Shown: one piece after another, positions 12,901 through 26,700 of the stretch | Layout: the number at the start of each line of letters is the position of its first letter | How positions within the stretch are numbered: the first letter of the stretch is position 1 | Assembly (NCBI GenBank): GCA_008921705.1 | Contig: VFFE01006799.1 | Coordinates: forward strand, 223,651-287,650 | Reading direction: 5' to 3' | DNA length: 64,000 nt | Source of the DNA: Burhinus oedicnemus | Lineage: Eukaryota > Chordata > Aves > Charadriiformes > Burhinidae | Position numbers and translations under genes: made by a program | Notes under the pieces: model-generated | Databases searched by the model: none | Told to the model about the DNA's origin: nothing | What the model saw: the letters and a program-made list of their open reading frames with translations, nothing else

Positions 12901-15900
12901 CCCATGCTTAAGAGTATCTGCCTGGGATATGTGGACCCTGCTGTTAGCTCCCTCCAGAGCAATGACAACTTTAACCATTTGACAAGCTCTGTGACACACA
13001 GTATTTTTTAAAAAAATCCCATTAAAAACAATAGAACAAACTAAACAGGCATCAGTCACGTGTTTAACTCTCCCACAGAGAAAATCTGAGAGGACTATCT
13101 GCATTTGCTTTCTCTCAGGACATCTGCCGCCATCTGTATCTCAGGTCAGCCTGTTTGCTGGCAATGCCTGGTAACTCACACCTTGCAACAGGAATCAAGG
13201 CAATCATTAATATTCAGTAGTCCTCTCTTATGGTAACTCCTACTTCTGACCAAACTGAGTTTCTGACAAGAAACAAGGTTTTCAAAAATAATACCCATCC
13301 CGCATCACCTCTCTGGGAAGCTATTGTGCTGCTTTCCTCCTGCCCTTCCCCACAAATGGCCAAGGCACTGACATGGGAAAATCCCATACCATATTCATTA
13401 AACTATTACCACTCTGGGTTTTTATCATCATGAGAGAAACACAGGAGCTCCATTCTGTCACACCCATAAAAACCTCATTCAAGAATGCAGTATGGGGGTT
13501 TTGCTGGCAAAAATCTTCAGGCTGGCAAAAAGGCCCTTATTAGCTGTAAGAAGAGCTGTTGAGCTGTCCCTTACTCCTTGCAAGGTTCCCATTAGCTGTG
13601 AGAACATGTGCCAGGGGATAGGTTGTTTTTCCTTCCTAATCTTTTCACATATCTTCCTACTTCCCTACAGCTATTAGTGGTGATGTCCATTCCCACACCT
13701 GCTCCTGGGTGGGCTACCACTTATTCCTCTACTGTCCTTGTAACACTTACTTTCTTCATTTCTTCTGTTGTACCCTCCTACGACAACCCTTACCAATAGT
13801 TCTTAATTCCCGTGCCTCTCTCCTCCACTCCCACCATCATCCCCACCTCCTGGTCCCTGCTGGTCTGTGGCTGTCTTCTGTGTTGCTTAGAAACCCCCTT
13901 CTGCTCTTTCCTTACTTACTTCAGCAGGGTAAAGCATGGCACTGGGACAACAGAAAGCCAGAGATCTGGGAAGATTTTGCTGTCTTTTATGCCCTATATA
14001 CCCAGCATCATCAAAACACATAGGCGAAGCCATCAAATAGCTTCTACCACCATCGGCGTCCACAGCACAAGGGTTGTCATAGCCCCAGAGCATCATAGCA
14101 ATGTCATTGCTTCAACTTTGTAACAAAGGTAGTGACTTGGAAATCTTTTTCTCATCTATTTTATGACATATGACAAAATGGTAGCCGTTTTGTGGGCTTT
14201 TTTCCTTATTCAAAATGGATGCCAATGCCACAGGAGCTGAAGAGTTGCTTCAAATTAGTCACAAGAGGAAACAAAACTGGCTCTCACTTACTGCAAACCT
14301 ACAGCCAGCAATGTGGCTGCTATTTTATAGTCCAGGAGCAAACCTAGAACATAGGTGGGACACAGAAACCAATGGGAACAACCCTGACCCTGCAAAATGG
14401 TAGTGCAGGGATATCAGGACACTGGGGAACAGGAGGCCAATTTAATAGGGATATGGGAATCAAATGGGGTGGGAGATGGAAAAAGTAAGCAGCTGGCACA
14501 ACAGCTGCATGTTAGAAAGTATATATGAGGCTCGAGTGTAACCCTGAGAGCATCCACCCCTAAAAAAACCCCCCAAATTAAAACCAAGGCAAAACATGTG
14601 TTTTACTACATCTTGGGATTTTTGAAGGTCTGAGTTATGACCTCTGAACACAGAAAATTAGCAGTCAGGTACTACACATACCATCCTCACTAGATCAGGT
14701 ATCCACATATTACAAGGTATCATGAAAATAGGGTTGGTTTTAGTTAACAGATTCCTTTGTGATCGAGGGAGTAGTAGGTCAGCATCAACCTGACTTTCCC
14801 CACCGTCTTTTGTTGGACCTCAGCCAACACAGAACTCACTTAGCAATTCACCTCCAACACAGCAAAGGAAACTGAAAGACAAAGAGCCATGGACTATTGT
14901 ATGATCTCTGTGGTGGTGGGGAGGCAGATAAAGGCAACAAAAAGGCAATGAAATTTGTTGAGATTCCTAAGAGAGATTCTTCAGCTCATGGTTTTAGAAA
15001 CTTGAAACAAAGAATGCACATTCAGTCCATGGACAAAACCCAAGCACAGGAGAAATATCCAGAGTCACAAAACATAACATTTTGGTGACAAATGCATTTT
15101 CCGTTTCAGACATCAGCATTAGAAAGTACTGGGCGGAAATCTCAACAGCGAGGTGGAACATAGAAATGTGCTTTCATTTCCCTCAGGTGAGTACATCTAA
15201 TTCTGGAGATAAGGGCTAGATCTTTCATCCCTGTTGCGATCTTGGCTTTGCAAAACGCTTCTGCTGCTTGCAGCAATTTAACTAGTTTCCCCAAAAATGG
15301 ATGCTCTCTCTCTTTCTTACAGTTGATGCATTGGTACAGTTGACTAATGGATGAATCCAGCATTCAACACCAGACCTGATCCCAGAAGAGGTGCCTAGCC
15401 TCTGTCATTGGGTATGAGAAGTTTCCCTTGCTGAACTGCCCTTTGGTCATATTTGTGTACATTAAGAACAAGTTCAGCCAGGGACCTCAGCATACTCTAT
15501 AACAGCTAATAAGATTGGACTTACTGTTTTCAACCCTTGCCTAGTGGCAAGACTGGTGGTTCTGCACTTTAATTCTCATTATAATGGAGAGAAAGCAAAA
15601 TTTCCTAGGCAAGCTGTAAAATGGAGAAGGTTTGCTAGAACATTAATCGCCTGGATTCACCCTTAATTCCCTTAAGGTGGCCTGCATCAGTTCCATTAAC
15701 CATGCAAAATCTTGAGACTCAGTCCCTGAAACTGTTCGTAGTCACTCTGCTGCTTTCTGCCACTTTACTGAAAGCCTTTGGGGACACCCAGGCCAGGCCA
15801 TCTCCCCTGAGCTATGTTTCAATATTACTGGTCACCCCACAGAGTCAGGCTTTGAGGTGGGAGTATAACTTAGCATTTAGAACAGAGATATTCTCTCTTT

Positions 15901-18900
15901 ACCATCTCTTTTATGTCCCCAGTAGGCAGTTATCTACTCATTTCAACAGAAAGCTTTTTTCCTAATGCATGAAATGAGGAAGTCACTTCAGCAGTACACA
16001 GTATAGTAAATAACAAAGGAGAAAACCTCTCCAACTTCTATTTTTCTTCAGCATCTCTGTGTCCTGTGTCTTTCAGCTTTAAAACCAGCTTGTGGGAATG
16101 CTTCTGGACATCTGTCATACATCTGGATATCTATCATTATGTCTATCATACACATAAAATTATATTCACATATTACTGTGGACATTCATAGTCAACTACT
16201 CCATCTTTAGGAAGTGGCAGATCTATGATTTTCCTGTGCGATGTTTACACAGGTCCTCTGAGCCACATGACTATATAACGTAAGTCTCCTGCTTCATCCA
16301 GAGCCCGTGGTGGACTGCTGAACTAGAGCACGGCTATTTGGTTTTACCATTATTATTCAGTTTGTGGTATTAAAAGTAAACCTTTTCCCCTGCTGATTTA
16401 AGCACAAAATTATGAAACCTAACAGGCTTTTCTACAGTACTTATCACTCCTTTGTGGGAGTCCTCCAGCACATCATGAAGTACTTGCAATGTGTATGTTC
16501 ATCTCTCAGTTCCACAGCTGAGAAATAGGGAGGTGTTAAAAATGTACAAGTAATCACAGAAATCCAGAGTTGTGAGTACTGGATACAAAGCACAGACCCC
16601 TTTCAATTGAAGCACTTCTTTAAATGCGCTTTCTGTGCATTTGCGGCCTTTCTGTGGATCAGCCCACAAAGGCACCTTTGGCAGAGGCAAGGAAAGAACC
16701 TTAGTTTTCAAGACAGATTAAGCTGCATAGTCGTGACAGCAAATCTTTGTCTTCCTCAGGTTCTTGCCAACTGCTGCAACAAATTAAACAAATTTCATAC
16801 AGATTGCAAAACAACAACATTATTATTCAGCTCCCTACCCTTTCACATCATGCAACAAATGAGGGCAATATCCTACAGTAAAAATAACATGTATTGTGTA
16901 TTTAAATGATAGCAAAGTAAAATCCTGACATCTAATAACTTTTGACTATGCAAACATATGTGTTCTATAAACACAGTTTTCTGTTTATGAGTTTCCTACA
17001 AAACGAGCAAGCCAAAAATGTCAAAGCTTCTTTATGCAGCGTCATACCAGCAACTACAAGAGCATGACATGCCCCACAAGCCACTCTCACTTGAGCTACC
17101 CAAGGGAGAGAAGAGCAGTAAGGAATCACCTCCTGCTAGTGCTAGTGCTACAGGAGGATGAGAATGTGAGTTTCTCAGCCATTTCCAAAAGTCAAAGGTA
17201 GGAGTTCTGGCTTCTGCTCTGGGTGCTAATCAAAAAGTTCACAGACCTGGGATCTCCCACTGTCCAGTTCGGCTCTTTCACAGGGTTACCTCCAACATGT
17301 CCCTGCCTCAGTCCTTTCTGAGATGGGGACACAGATTATTTTTCTGGGGTAGAGGTCTTTTCTTTGCCAATCCATACCCTTCTCTTTGACATTTTTCCCA
17401 ATTCAGATTCAAATTTCTCCTCCAAACCCTCAGCCAATTGCTCCCAGTTCACTTTCCTGGACCTCCAGCAGGTGAAATCAAAAGATGGATACAAAAGACC
17501 TATCATGATTCTCCAACTTGAGAACAGAATAAAGTTCAACTGACTCACATTGCTTAGTTCTGCCCACATAACCATGAAATAGTCTTTCAAAAGGAGAGTG
17601 ACAGCAAGGGTAAAGCCTGGGATTTGGGCATCTTCTGAAGAGCCAAAGGAGGAGTGAACTGGAGACCAAAAAAACCACAGTCAAAACAGTTTCTAATAAA
17701 CCTGAAAGGGGAAGGACAGAAAGTCTCCACTGCTTTGGATAAATCAAATGCTTACAAATTAGATAAGAACTACAAGTGCCCCAGGATATCACCCAAACAT
17801 TTATCTTTTTTTAGATATTAGTTACAAAATTTGTCTCCAGAAAGCCCCTAAAAACTGTGTTTCCCATATAAAAGGCCTCTGATCCACATGGGCCTACAGC
17901 ATCTGTTTGTAAAGGGTAACTCTATACAAGCAGCATGTCTGTGGTGTTGAATGCAAATCAACAAGATCAAGAAAACAGTATTATCCTTAAACCTACCCTT
18001 TGCTCATATTTGCTTGATGGAGTGTGCAATTTGACAGTGCAGCTACAGCAACTTCATGGCTAGCTGCTGCCCCTTTTGGCAGATACAGTCTCTATGTCCT
18101 GCCTGTGTGCTCCCACCATCTCGTTGGCACTGGCAGTCTTCTGTCTGTTTAGTTCTCTGAACAGTTTCAGCAGATGATGAGACAGTCTTGCACTAAAGCA
18201 AGGGTAGAAACATGCCTGTGATGATGGGAAACAGGGGAAGCAATACTGTCCCTTTTGGGAGCACCTTCTTGTTGAATCTGCTTATAAACATGCTATCAGA
18301 CCAAACCCTGAGTTCCATTACAATGCCAGAGTGCTTCAGATATATTTTGTGAAACCAATGACGTAGGATTATTTAAAAGTATATTTTATGGAGATTTAAA
18401 ATGGGGCTTTTAGATCTCTACTAGAATGCAAACTGTTTAAACTGATTAAACCCCCCAAGAATTCCTATGTCCAAACCTTCAGTTCCACTTCCTAAATGGT
18501 TACCAAGGTTAGCCTCTCTAGAGGTCAGCACAGTATCAGAGATAATTAAAAAAACCCAAAACCCAGACAAACCCTTGTTTGACTGTTTTGTGTGGACTTC
18601 ACTGAGAAATGCTGGAACAACCTTATTGTTGGTAAATTTTCACAGAAAAAAATACATAGCTTTTTTTTACGTAATATGAAGGGATGGTGTCATAATTCCC
18701 ACTATATGATATTGAGAGGAAGTGAAATTTGTAAAGCATTTGTTCATAGACACGAATTAATAGTGCCTATACTGTCCTGCTTGCCCAGCTTAAGTGTCCT
18801 TTTATGTTAAAATACTGGTGCCATCGGTACCTGTGCAGGAGTCGGATCCTGAAACCCTTACTCCCTTTTGTTTTGTTCACATTCAGGGATATTTCCCAAT

Positions 18901-18940
18901 GAATTTTTCAATTTCCAAGAATTTTGTTTGAGCGTAATTG
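9941..18940. other. Non-coding stretch, no gene supported
   Basis: About 9 kb in which open frames are short and unrelated to any protein I recognise. One frame at 15702-15965 begins with a hydrophobic, signal-peptide-like segment after a good Kozak context, but lacks other gene evidence. No RNA gene or complete transposon was seen. Confidence 0.6.
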
Positions 18941-19690
18941 TAGAATCATAGAATCATAGAACAGTTTAGGTTGGAAAAGACCATCCAGTCCAACCATTAA
19001 CCCTACTCTTCCAGGTCTGCCACTAAACCATGTCTCTAAGCACCACATCTACATGACTTTTAAACACATCTATGGATGGTGATTCAACCACCTCCCTGGG
19101 CAGCCTGTTCCAATGTTTGATAACTCTTTCTGTGAAAAATTTTTTCCTAATGTCCAGCCTAAACCTCACCTGGCGCAATTTGAACCCATTTCCTCTTCTC
19201 CTATCGCTAGCTACTTGGGAGAAGAGACCAGCTCCCATCTCACTACAACTTCCTTTCAGGTAGTTGTAGAGAGCAATAAGGTCTCCCCTCAGCCTTCTCT
19301 TCTCCAGACTAAACAATCCTAATTCCCTCAGCTGCTCCTCATAAGACATGTTCTCCAGACCCCTCACCAGCTTCGTTGCCCTTCTCTGGACACGCTCCAG
19401 CACCTCAATGTCCCTCCTATACTATGGTGCCCAAAACTGAACACAGTACTCAAGCTGCGGCCTCACCAGCGGTGAGTACAGGGGCACGATCACTTCTCTG
19501 GCCACACTATTCTTGATACAGGCCAAGATGCCATTGGCCTTCTTGGCTACCTGGGCACACCGCTGGCTCATGTTCAGCCAGCTGTCCACCAGGACCCCCA
19601 GATCCTTTTCTGCCAGGCAGCTTTCCAGCCACTCCTCCCCAAGCCTGTAGCGTTGCCTGGGGTTGTTGTGACCCAAGCGCAGGTCACAAA
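18941..19690 (-). mobile_element. CR1 LINE, 5'-truncated, minus orientation
   Basis: Read on the minus strand this is the 3' end of a chicken-repeat-1 non-LTR retrotransposon. One open frame (19422-19676) encodes the C-terminal reverse-transcriptase ORF motif [15 protein letters not shown] and ends near [11 protein letters not shown] second (19023-19403) continues with [29 protein letters not shown] and [14 protein letters not shown]. The frames are offset, so the copy is dead. The left edge is the CR1 3' tail, seen on the + strand as repeated TAGAATCA words at 18941-18960. The 5' truncation lies near 19690. About 750 bp remain, against several kb for a full element. Confidence 0.95.
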
Positions 19691-20609
19691 TTATGTAGGA
19701 GCAAATTATGTAACAAATTCCCCTCTAGCCATGTTAGGAAAAGATTCAGTAAAACTAGAATGGTATCCATGTTTTGGCCCTAAAAGAGCAGGTCCAAGTA
19801 TAGACAAAAAAGCCTTCCTGTAGAGCTGTAAGGAAAAAAAAAAAAAAAAAGTCTAGCCGATTAAAAATTTGCATGACAAACCTGACTTCATGGGGGACTC
19901 CAGATCTCCCACCAATGTCAGTGAAGCAGGCAAAGCTGCTAGGCTGGGACCCTCCAGAAGCCAATACTGTGCACAATTTTTGCTTCAGTATTCAAGTGTT
20001 CCACAAATTTGTTGAAAATGTCTGGTGTTTTACATTTCCCGTTACTTCTGAGGAAATAAAAAAGGAATTAATAATTTTCCGTCACAGACAAGATTCACAG
20101 GTTTTAAGCATTTTAAGTAATTGATGCTGTCCAAATGATAGTAGAAGTCTGGGAAATACACAAACTACACTCCACCTCCAAGTGCAAGCTACAGCTAGCT
20201 GTGGTACTTAGTTCCTAATCAAGAGGTTGCTAACAAATCATAACAGATGTAGCCAGGACTGCCAAGTTTGAACCTAAGTGTCAGGGCTGAGCCATGACAC
20301 ATTGACTCATCGTGTTACCTAAAGCATCATCCTTATAAACAGCTTTAGACTGCCTTTTATGTACATGTGACCAAGTGTAACAGTGTCAGTAGAGCAAATG
20401 CAAACAGCACGGTCTTCCATTAAAGCAATCACATACCCCGACGCAAAATCCAGGACTCTAAGACCTCATGCGAATCTGAGAGTCCCTGGGGAATTTGGGT
20501 TTGATGAGAAATACGTATAAATATTATAATCTGTGACAGATATAATCTTGCTCCAATATTTTCCACTTTATTTAAAAGGAAAGCTACCTATTTTTTTCAG
20601 TCCCACAGT
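19691..20609. other. Non-coding stretch between CR1 and palindrome
   Basis: No gene seen. Just beyond the CR1 truncation the words CAAATTATGTA and AAATTATGTAAC repeat within about 40 bases, which may be a local duplication at the insertion junction. A run of about 18 A residues lies near 19830. Confidence 0.5.
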
Positions 20610-20614
20610 CTGGA

Positions 20615-20762
20615 AGTTAAAAAAGATAAAAGGACCTCTCAGCATGAGCAAACTGCAAAACGTATTTGAAAATAAATTCGTAATGACAATTGGCATTAAA
20701 GAATTTATTTTCAAATACATTTCGCAGCCTGTTCATGCTGAGGGGTCCTTTTATCCTTTGAA
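20615..20762. repeat. Near-perfect ~148-bp palindrome (MITE-like)
   Basis: The two halves are reverse complements with few mismatches. Left-arm words GATAAAAGGACC, CTCAGCATG, GTATTTGAAAATAAATTC and TAATG reappear inverted as CATTA, GAATTTATTTTCAAATAC, CATGCTGAG and GGTCCTTTTATC. The axis is the self-complementary CAATTG at 20687-20692, so there is almost no loop. CTGGA occurs directly on both sides (20610-20614 and 20763-20767) and could be a 5-bp target duplication. The shape fits a non-autonomous inverted-repeat transposon. A hairpin RNA gene is possible. I cannot name a family. Confidence 0.8.
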
Positions 20763-20767
20763 CTGGA

Positions 20768-23700
20768 TGCTGCTAGGCTGAGCAGAGATGAAGAGTTTCC
20801 TCTTAACTCTTTCAGTACCACATAAACAGCAGAATCCACCAGGATTTTCTCATAAAAGTACTTATACCTGCATTAGACAAACATTGCATTACAGGGGCTC
20901 AGTTTCTAGTCCCAAGAAAAGAAGCAGATAACCACAGCTCTCCTAGCTGGTCATCTGACACCTACTTTTAAGTCAAAGAATATTTCTTCCTTAATATAGT
21001 CCCTTAATGCTTTTTCTCAACAGAAATCCCAGTTGCTGTGCTAACTGTGCCTTTCTGGTTAGCCACAAATCACAACATCTTTACCTACGAAATCGCAGGC
21101 ACACTGCGTATGGCCAGAATTTCCCATCTCCCTGGTGGGAGTCAGCATCTTGCATTACAAATAGGTTCTTTGTTGAGAAGTGAAAGGCAAGGTCTGCCTC
21201 CATTTCTGGCATACCTTCTGCTTTGCATGCCTCGATCTTCATTGCAACTCAGGTGCTTTTAAGGTCACGAGATAAATCCAGATTGCTGCTGAACAGTGTA
21301 GTCTATCCTCCACACCTTTGCCTTCCTACAGTCAGTACTATCCTTTCTCTTTGGGCATTCACACATTTGCACAATGATCCAGGATGGGAAACAAATCCAG
21401 CAGAAACCAACCTTTCTCCTTTGAGTCCTTTTCCAGCAAGATAGTTCCCTGGCTTGTCCGACTGCATAGCCAGACAAATGTCACAGCGGCAAAAGTTAGA
21501 GGGTGGGAACAAGAAGTCAGGCATAGGGACGTGCTGGAGAGTTATTCACAGCATTGTGAATTTATGTTGGATTTAAATAGTAATTGCATAACCGCAGACT
21601 AAAACACAGGTATAACAGAAGCTTCAGTATCATATTCTAAGAGCCTAAAGGAAGTTGGGATGTGGAGGAATATACATTACCTAGGAGTATTAACCACCTA
21701 GAGGCTGTGCTGCGGTGCAAATCTGCCCATTATTTCCATTCCTGGTCTCATACTGTTAAATAGGGAAACCGAACATAACCAAACAAAGGAGAACAAGAAG
21801 GGCCTAGAGAGAGACAGACCCTTCTCAGTGTTACTGGAGTTTGGATCAGGCTGTAAAATGTAATCCTGTCTCTGTGAAAACTCCATTTCTCTTCCTCTGT
21901 GGGCAGAATGAGGAGAAAGGGAAATCATTTGAAGACAGGACTTAGGTAGTAAAAATTACAGGAGGAAGAAATTCTGAAATATTTCATTTTGCCCAGCTTG
22001 GTCTGTCTCGGGGTGGGAGGGGGAAGGAAGTCAGAAGAGGTATTTTGGATCACTGCATCCAGCCCCCAGTTATCCCCATCAGATCACATAATCCCTTTCA
22101 TACCCCTGTCACGTCTCATCTTAAAAAACATTTTTTCTTTTGGTTCACTATTCCCCTCTGAAGGCTTTTGCAAAATTGTCCTCCTTTTCCAGTCTAAATG
22201 TACAGAAACCTTTTTGTCCCTGTGCCAACACCTAAAACAGCTCTTCTTCAACTGCGACATTTAACCTTCTGACGTGTTCATGAGCAGCAAAACAGGTCAC
22301 GTTCTGCCCTGTATTGTTAGGCTGAACAAGCCAACCTCTCCTAGTTCCTTCTCACAAGATGGGGTCTTCAGCCCCATGATTTACCAGGAAAACCAGGAAC
22401 CGAGGAAGCTGGTTTAGGGAGGTTGTAAGTCAGCAGCGGGTTATCCAAGTGCTTAGGCAGAAAGGCTCTTTCAGGGAGCCAAGAGGGTGCAGGCTGGCAG
22501 GAAACCATGCGGGCTGCCCAGCTTCTCTCCCTGGCTTCTATCAAACATTTTGACACAGCAACACAGCAACATTGAATGTTTCAGTGCTGGCAAATTAATG
22601 TTTTCCAGGAGGAAAGTATTCCACCCAAAAAAATGAACTGGCTCCACAAAAATGTAGTAACACCTTTATCCCAAAGGCAGATCAGTAAGAGGGAGTGAAA
22701 TTTATGATCTCTACAGCCCACCTCTCTACTGATGGTAGGCAAATAGTAACAGAAGCATTTAAAGAACCAAGGCTGACACACCCAATACCTACATTTAAGG
22801 CAGGAACAAGCAACTGCAATCCCATCGTAAACCTTACGCAACCTCTGAAACCTCCAGACCAAAGCCAGAGCGAAACAGATAGGTTTCAACACTGTACAAA
22901 ACCTATTACTGCCCGAGCATGGCCTTTTGGTAAACATCCCAGAAGAGATGATCATTGACTTCTTTACTGAAATGTCCCTCCTCTCCCCAAATAAAAAAAT
23001 TCTTTCTTGAAATATAGTACAAATCAGGGCAGTGATTTGAAGATGGATGACCTGCATCTGACAAGGACACCCTGATGAGAAGGTCTCTTACTCATGTGCT
23101 GACAGTGGCAAAGGTTTAAAGTTAGCCTATTTTTCCTACGGGCTCACTATGGATTAACAAGGTTTCACAAAACACATCCCTATGACTGGTTAAACCTTCT
23201 TACCCATCCACTCCTGCATTCACAAAGGTAAACAGCACATGCCATAACTACAAACTAAGCAGCATCCATGGATATCCAAGCCCACATCTAAGAGAATAAT
23301 CAAGATGATCCAACAGTGGCTGTGGTCAAGGGCTGTTGATATGGAAAACTTATCAAGCATGATACCAACGATGAAGTTATAAAGTTGGAGCAAAGGCAGG
23401 TACCAAAAAGGTATTCATGGAGAACCAAAGATGTTGGATGAAGCCAATTTACTGGTGTGATATTTACCTCAAGAGGAGCATTCTAGAAGGGGAGGAAGAT
23501 GACTTCTTTGCTCATATAAGATCAAAAAAGGCAGGACACATGAGCTCTGGCACTCCTCACAGCTGCTTTTATTAAAGTTGATAATGCAGCTTCCACTAGC
23601 TGATTCCAAAAAAAGGGAAAACAATTCATAATAGAGCATGCATCCCTGGTACAAGAAAGATCCTCCTGCACATGAAATCTATGACTATTATGCTACTCAC

Positions 23701-26700
23701 AAACTATTTTTAAAGTATACTGTGTATTTCTAAGCAACATTTCTGTCTGTTCCTGTCATGAGCAGAAGTGATACTCTTGCAGGCAATGCTGCTGTGCTGT
23801 ATTAATATTGCCAGCACTAGGTTTGTCATACAAAAGCTTAAAAATCATTAAGAGAGCTACAGAAACTTGAACCATTTTATAAAAGTGACAGAAGAAAATC
23901 AGAAAATCATTTTGCATTTCATCTTCCATATTCAACTGAGATGGATTCTCCATGGCTCCTGCAGAAGAGCTGAGGTGCCTCTGCTAAGCACTCTCCCATT
24001 TTCTTGGAATCTGCTGGAATTAGGGTACTACAGTGAACACCCTTTACAGAGCAGGTGAGCTCTGGTATCTGTGCTGCTATGGCACTTGTTTTTCCATAGA
24101 TTCCATCCCTACACTAAGCGCTCCATTTCAGAAATGCTCCCAAAGGCAGTGGGAAGCCATGACATTATGGGGTCAAATATGCTGCTTGGTAAGCCAAAGA
24201 TCTCAACGGTTGAGTAGGGTCACATTATCTCAGAGTAAGCATTTTTGCCCTCTGGCAGAAACCTGAGTGGCTGAAGTTTTACAGATAAGAAAATACTTCT
24301 ATCCACTCCATCTTGGCAAAGTTCAGGTGAGCTCCTTCCCTCCTGACCTCTTTCAGATGACTCTCCATGGAAGGGAGACTAAAGCTGTCTTATGAAACAG
24401 TGACAAACATGCATTTAGAGAACAGTGACCAGAGAAACAGACACAGAAAGAAAAGGCAGAAAGGACATGATGCTGTTGGGATATGAAAGGACATGGAACA
24501 AGAATACAAAGCAGAGCATGGAAATTATCGTGTTGATAAAAGCAACAAAAATGCCCAAGCCTGCATCTCCTGCTAAACACACCACCAAATCAATGCATCA
24601 GCTAATCCCATTTGTCTGTCTGTCTTTCCCGGCAGAACACTACTGCAAACTGCACATCTGCTTTGCTGCCTCATACTTTCCTCCCTGCTCTCAAATGTTA
24701 GTCCTTGGCACTGTTGATAACTATGGACAAGGCTGGGGTACCATGAGAGTTTCCACTAAACAATGAGGCTTCAGAGGAAGCCCCAAGTGCACTTCTGAGC
24801 TGTAACCCTGCAATCCACAGCTGTCTGGTGCTGCCAAGCCCACTAGTGCCAGAACCTGCACAGGGGTTCTTCTGAGACAGCATTATTGTTTCTAGCCTAA
24901 AACCGCCACCATCAGCTCTGTTTGGACTAATTACTGCCAATTTGTTCTTACACAGACAAGGAAAAGAGTAACTACAACCCACCATTTCAATCGATGTCTT
25001 TCCAGTGAGTTTTGGAGCAGCCAGATGAGATCAGCTCAGGTGACCAAGCAACTCACTGCCACTGACAGGACTCTGTTCTCGGCCATGTGCTCCCACTGCT
25101 TCCCTGCATCAGCTCCATTGCTCATCTCACCTCTACTGAGGTGTTTTAATTCTTTAGTCTAGCAGGAAAAGAAAATTTTCTGCCACATCAGCAAGTTGAA
25201 TCAGGTCCCCAGGAGGCAGTTAAGCACCCTAGTAACAGAAAAGAAAGCACAGGGGCACAGAGCAGAAGGGGAGGGCGAATCAAGACTGTCTTTTTGGGTA
25301 GCATCTCTGTTTTATTAGTTAAGCTGGTTGAATGATCTTTTATTATTTTAACCAGGCTCAATCCATGGAAGTCACAATCCAATCCAATTGAAAAATGTAT
25401 CAAATTACACCTCTCAAAGCCTGTAAAGGCTTTTATATCAGTTCAGATGTAAGAATTCAAATTCACATAGCCAAAATTAGAGTATCCCCAATACAGGGCA
25501 GAAAAAGTAAAGAATCACGTGCTCAGTCTTTTACTTTCCTTCACTCCTTCGGTTGGTACAATTAACAGGAAATCAAAGTGAGGTGCTTAAGCAACGTGGA
25601 AGCTTTCTACACAGGAATCAAGGACTACACAGCTTCATACTGCTTCCAGCTGACTGAGCAGAAAAGGCAAAGTGTAAATCATCTTCTCTGTCCTTACAGC
25701 TATAGAGGATCTGCCTCTTATTTATCTACAGTATTTTCATTACATTCAACTCATAACTTTACATTAGGTCACATTACTTAATGACTAGGTGTTACAGTAC
25801 CTGACTGTTAAATAGATAGCACGCAATTCTCTTTGGAAGTTGCATGAACCACTCCTAGGAGATGACCATTTAAGTAAAACAGAATCAGGTCATTCTCTTC
25901 TACACATTGAAGTGGCTTAAAGCTGCCTTACTTGAGCAGTTGGATATTCTCCTTACACCATGGACCTATAGGTCGATTTAGCCAGTCAAACATCAAAGCC
26001 AGCTCTGAAATATCTTTAGAAATGAAGACACATAGAATAGGTGACTTCTGACAGCTTTTCTCCAAAGTTCATCTCTCCACCTTGCTATAGGCCATGCATC
26101 ATGGTTTAATTTCTCAACCATTTCATTCATTTTTCCATCATTACCTCATGGAAATCACTGTCATCAGATTTTAATAAGGCCAAAAATGTAACAGGATCCC
26201 AAAAGCACTTAATGCTAGTGGAGAGAGACAATGCAAATAATGCCTACAATGATGAGAAACAAACATGGGATTTGGGCCTTCCCAAACACCTCATTAATGA
26301 CAGCTAGAAAGAAGGGCTCACTGTGGGCAAATTGCCAAGCTTACTACACAGCTTCTTTACCCTTCCTGTGACAAAAGTGGACCTCAGCTTTGCACAAGGC
26401 TCAAGTGAGGACAGCAGGACCTGTTTCAACTTTACCATTCCTGAGTTATTCTACATTGAACTGTAGATGTGGCCTACAAAGAACACACACCCAAATCACC
26501 AATTCCTTTTGACCTACCGCAGGTATCTTAACTTTCCATAACATCTTTCTCTCTCATGACCTCCTTCACCTCCTCTTCATGGGTCCCGTCCCCCACCTCG
26601 ATCTCTGGAAAAATTGGGATAAATACTTTATTCTGAGACATCCCTGAGAGGCAGCAGGTTATCATTCATTCAGTCTGGCATGTGCCCCAGTATCCCCATC

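Noticed and set aside
22581..23057. 158-codon minus-strand frame in the desert
   Set aside because: Residue usage is irregular with many Cys, Phe and Trp, no homologue is recognised, and there are no promoter or splice signals.
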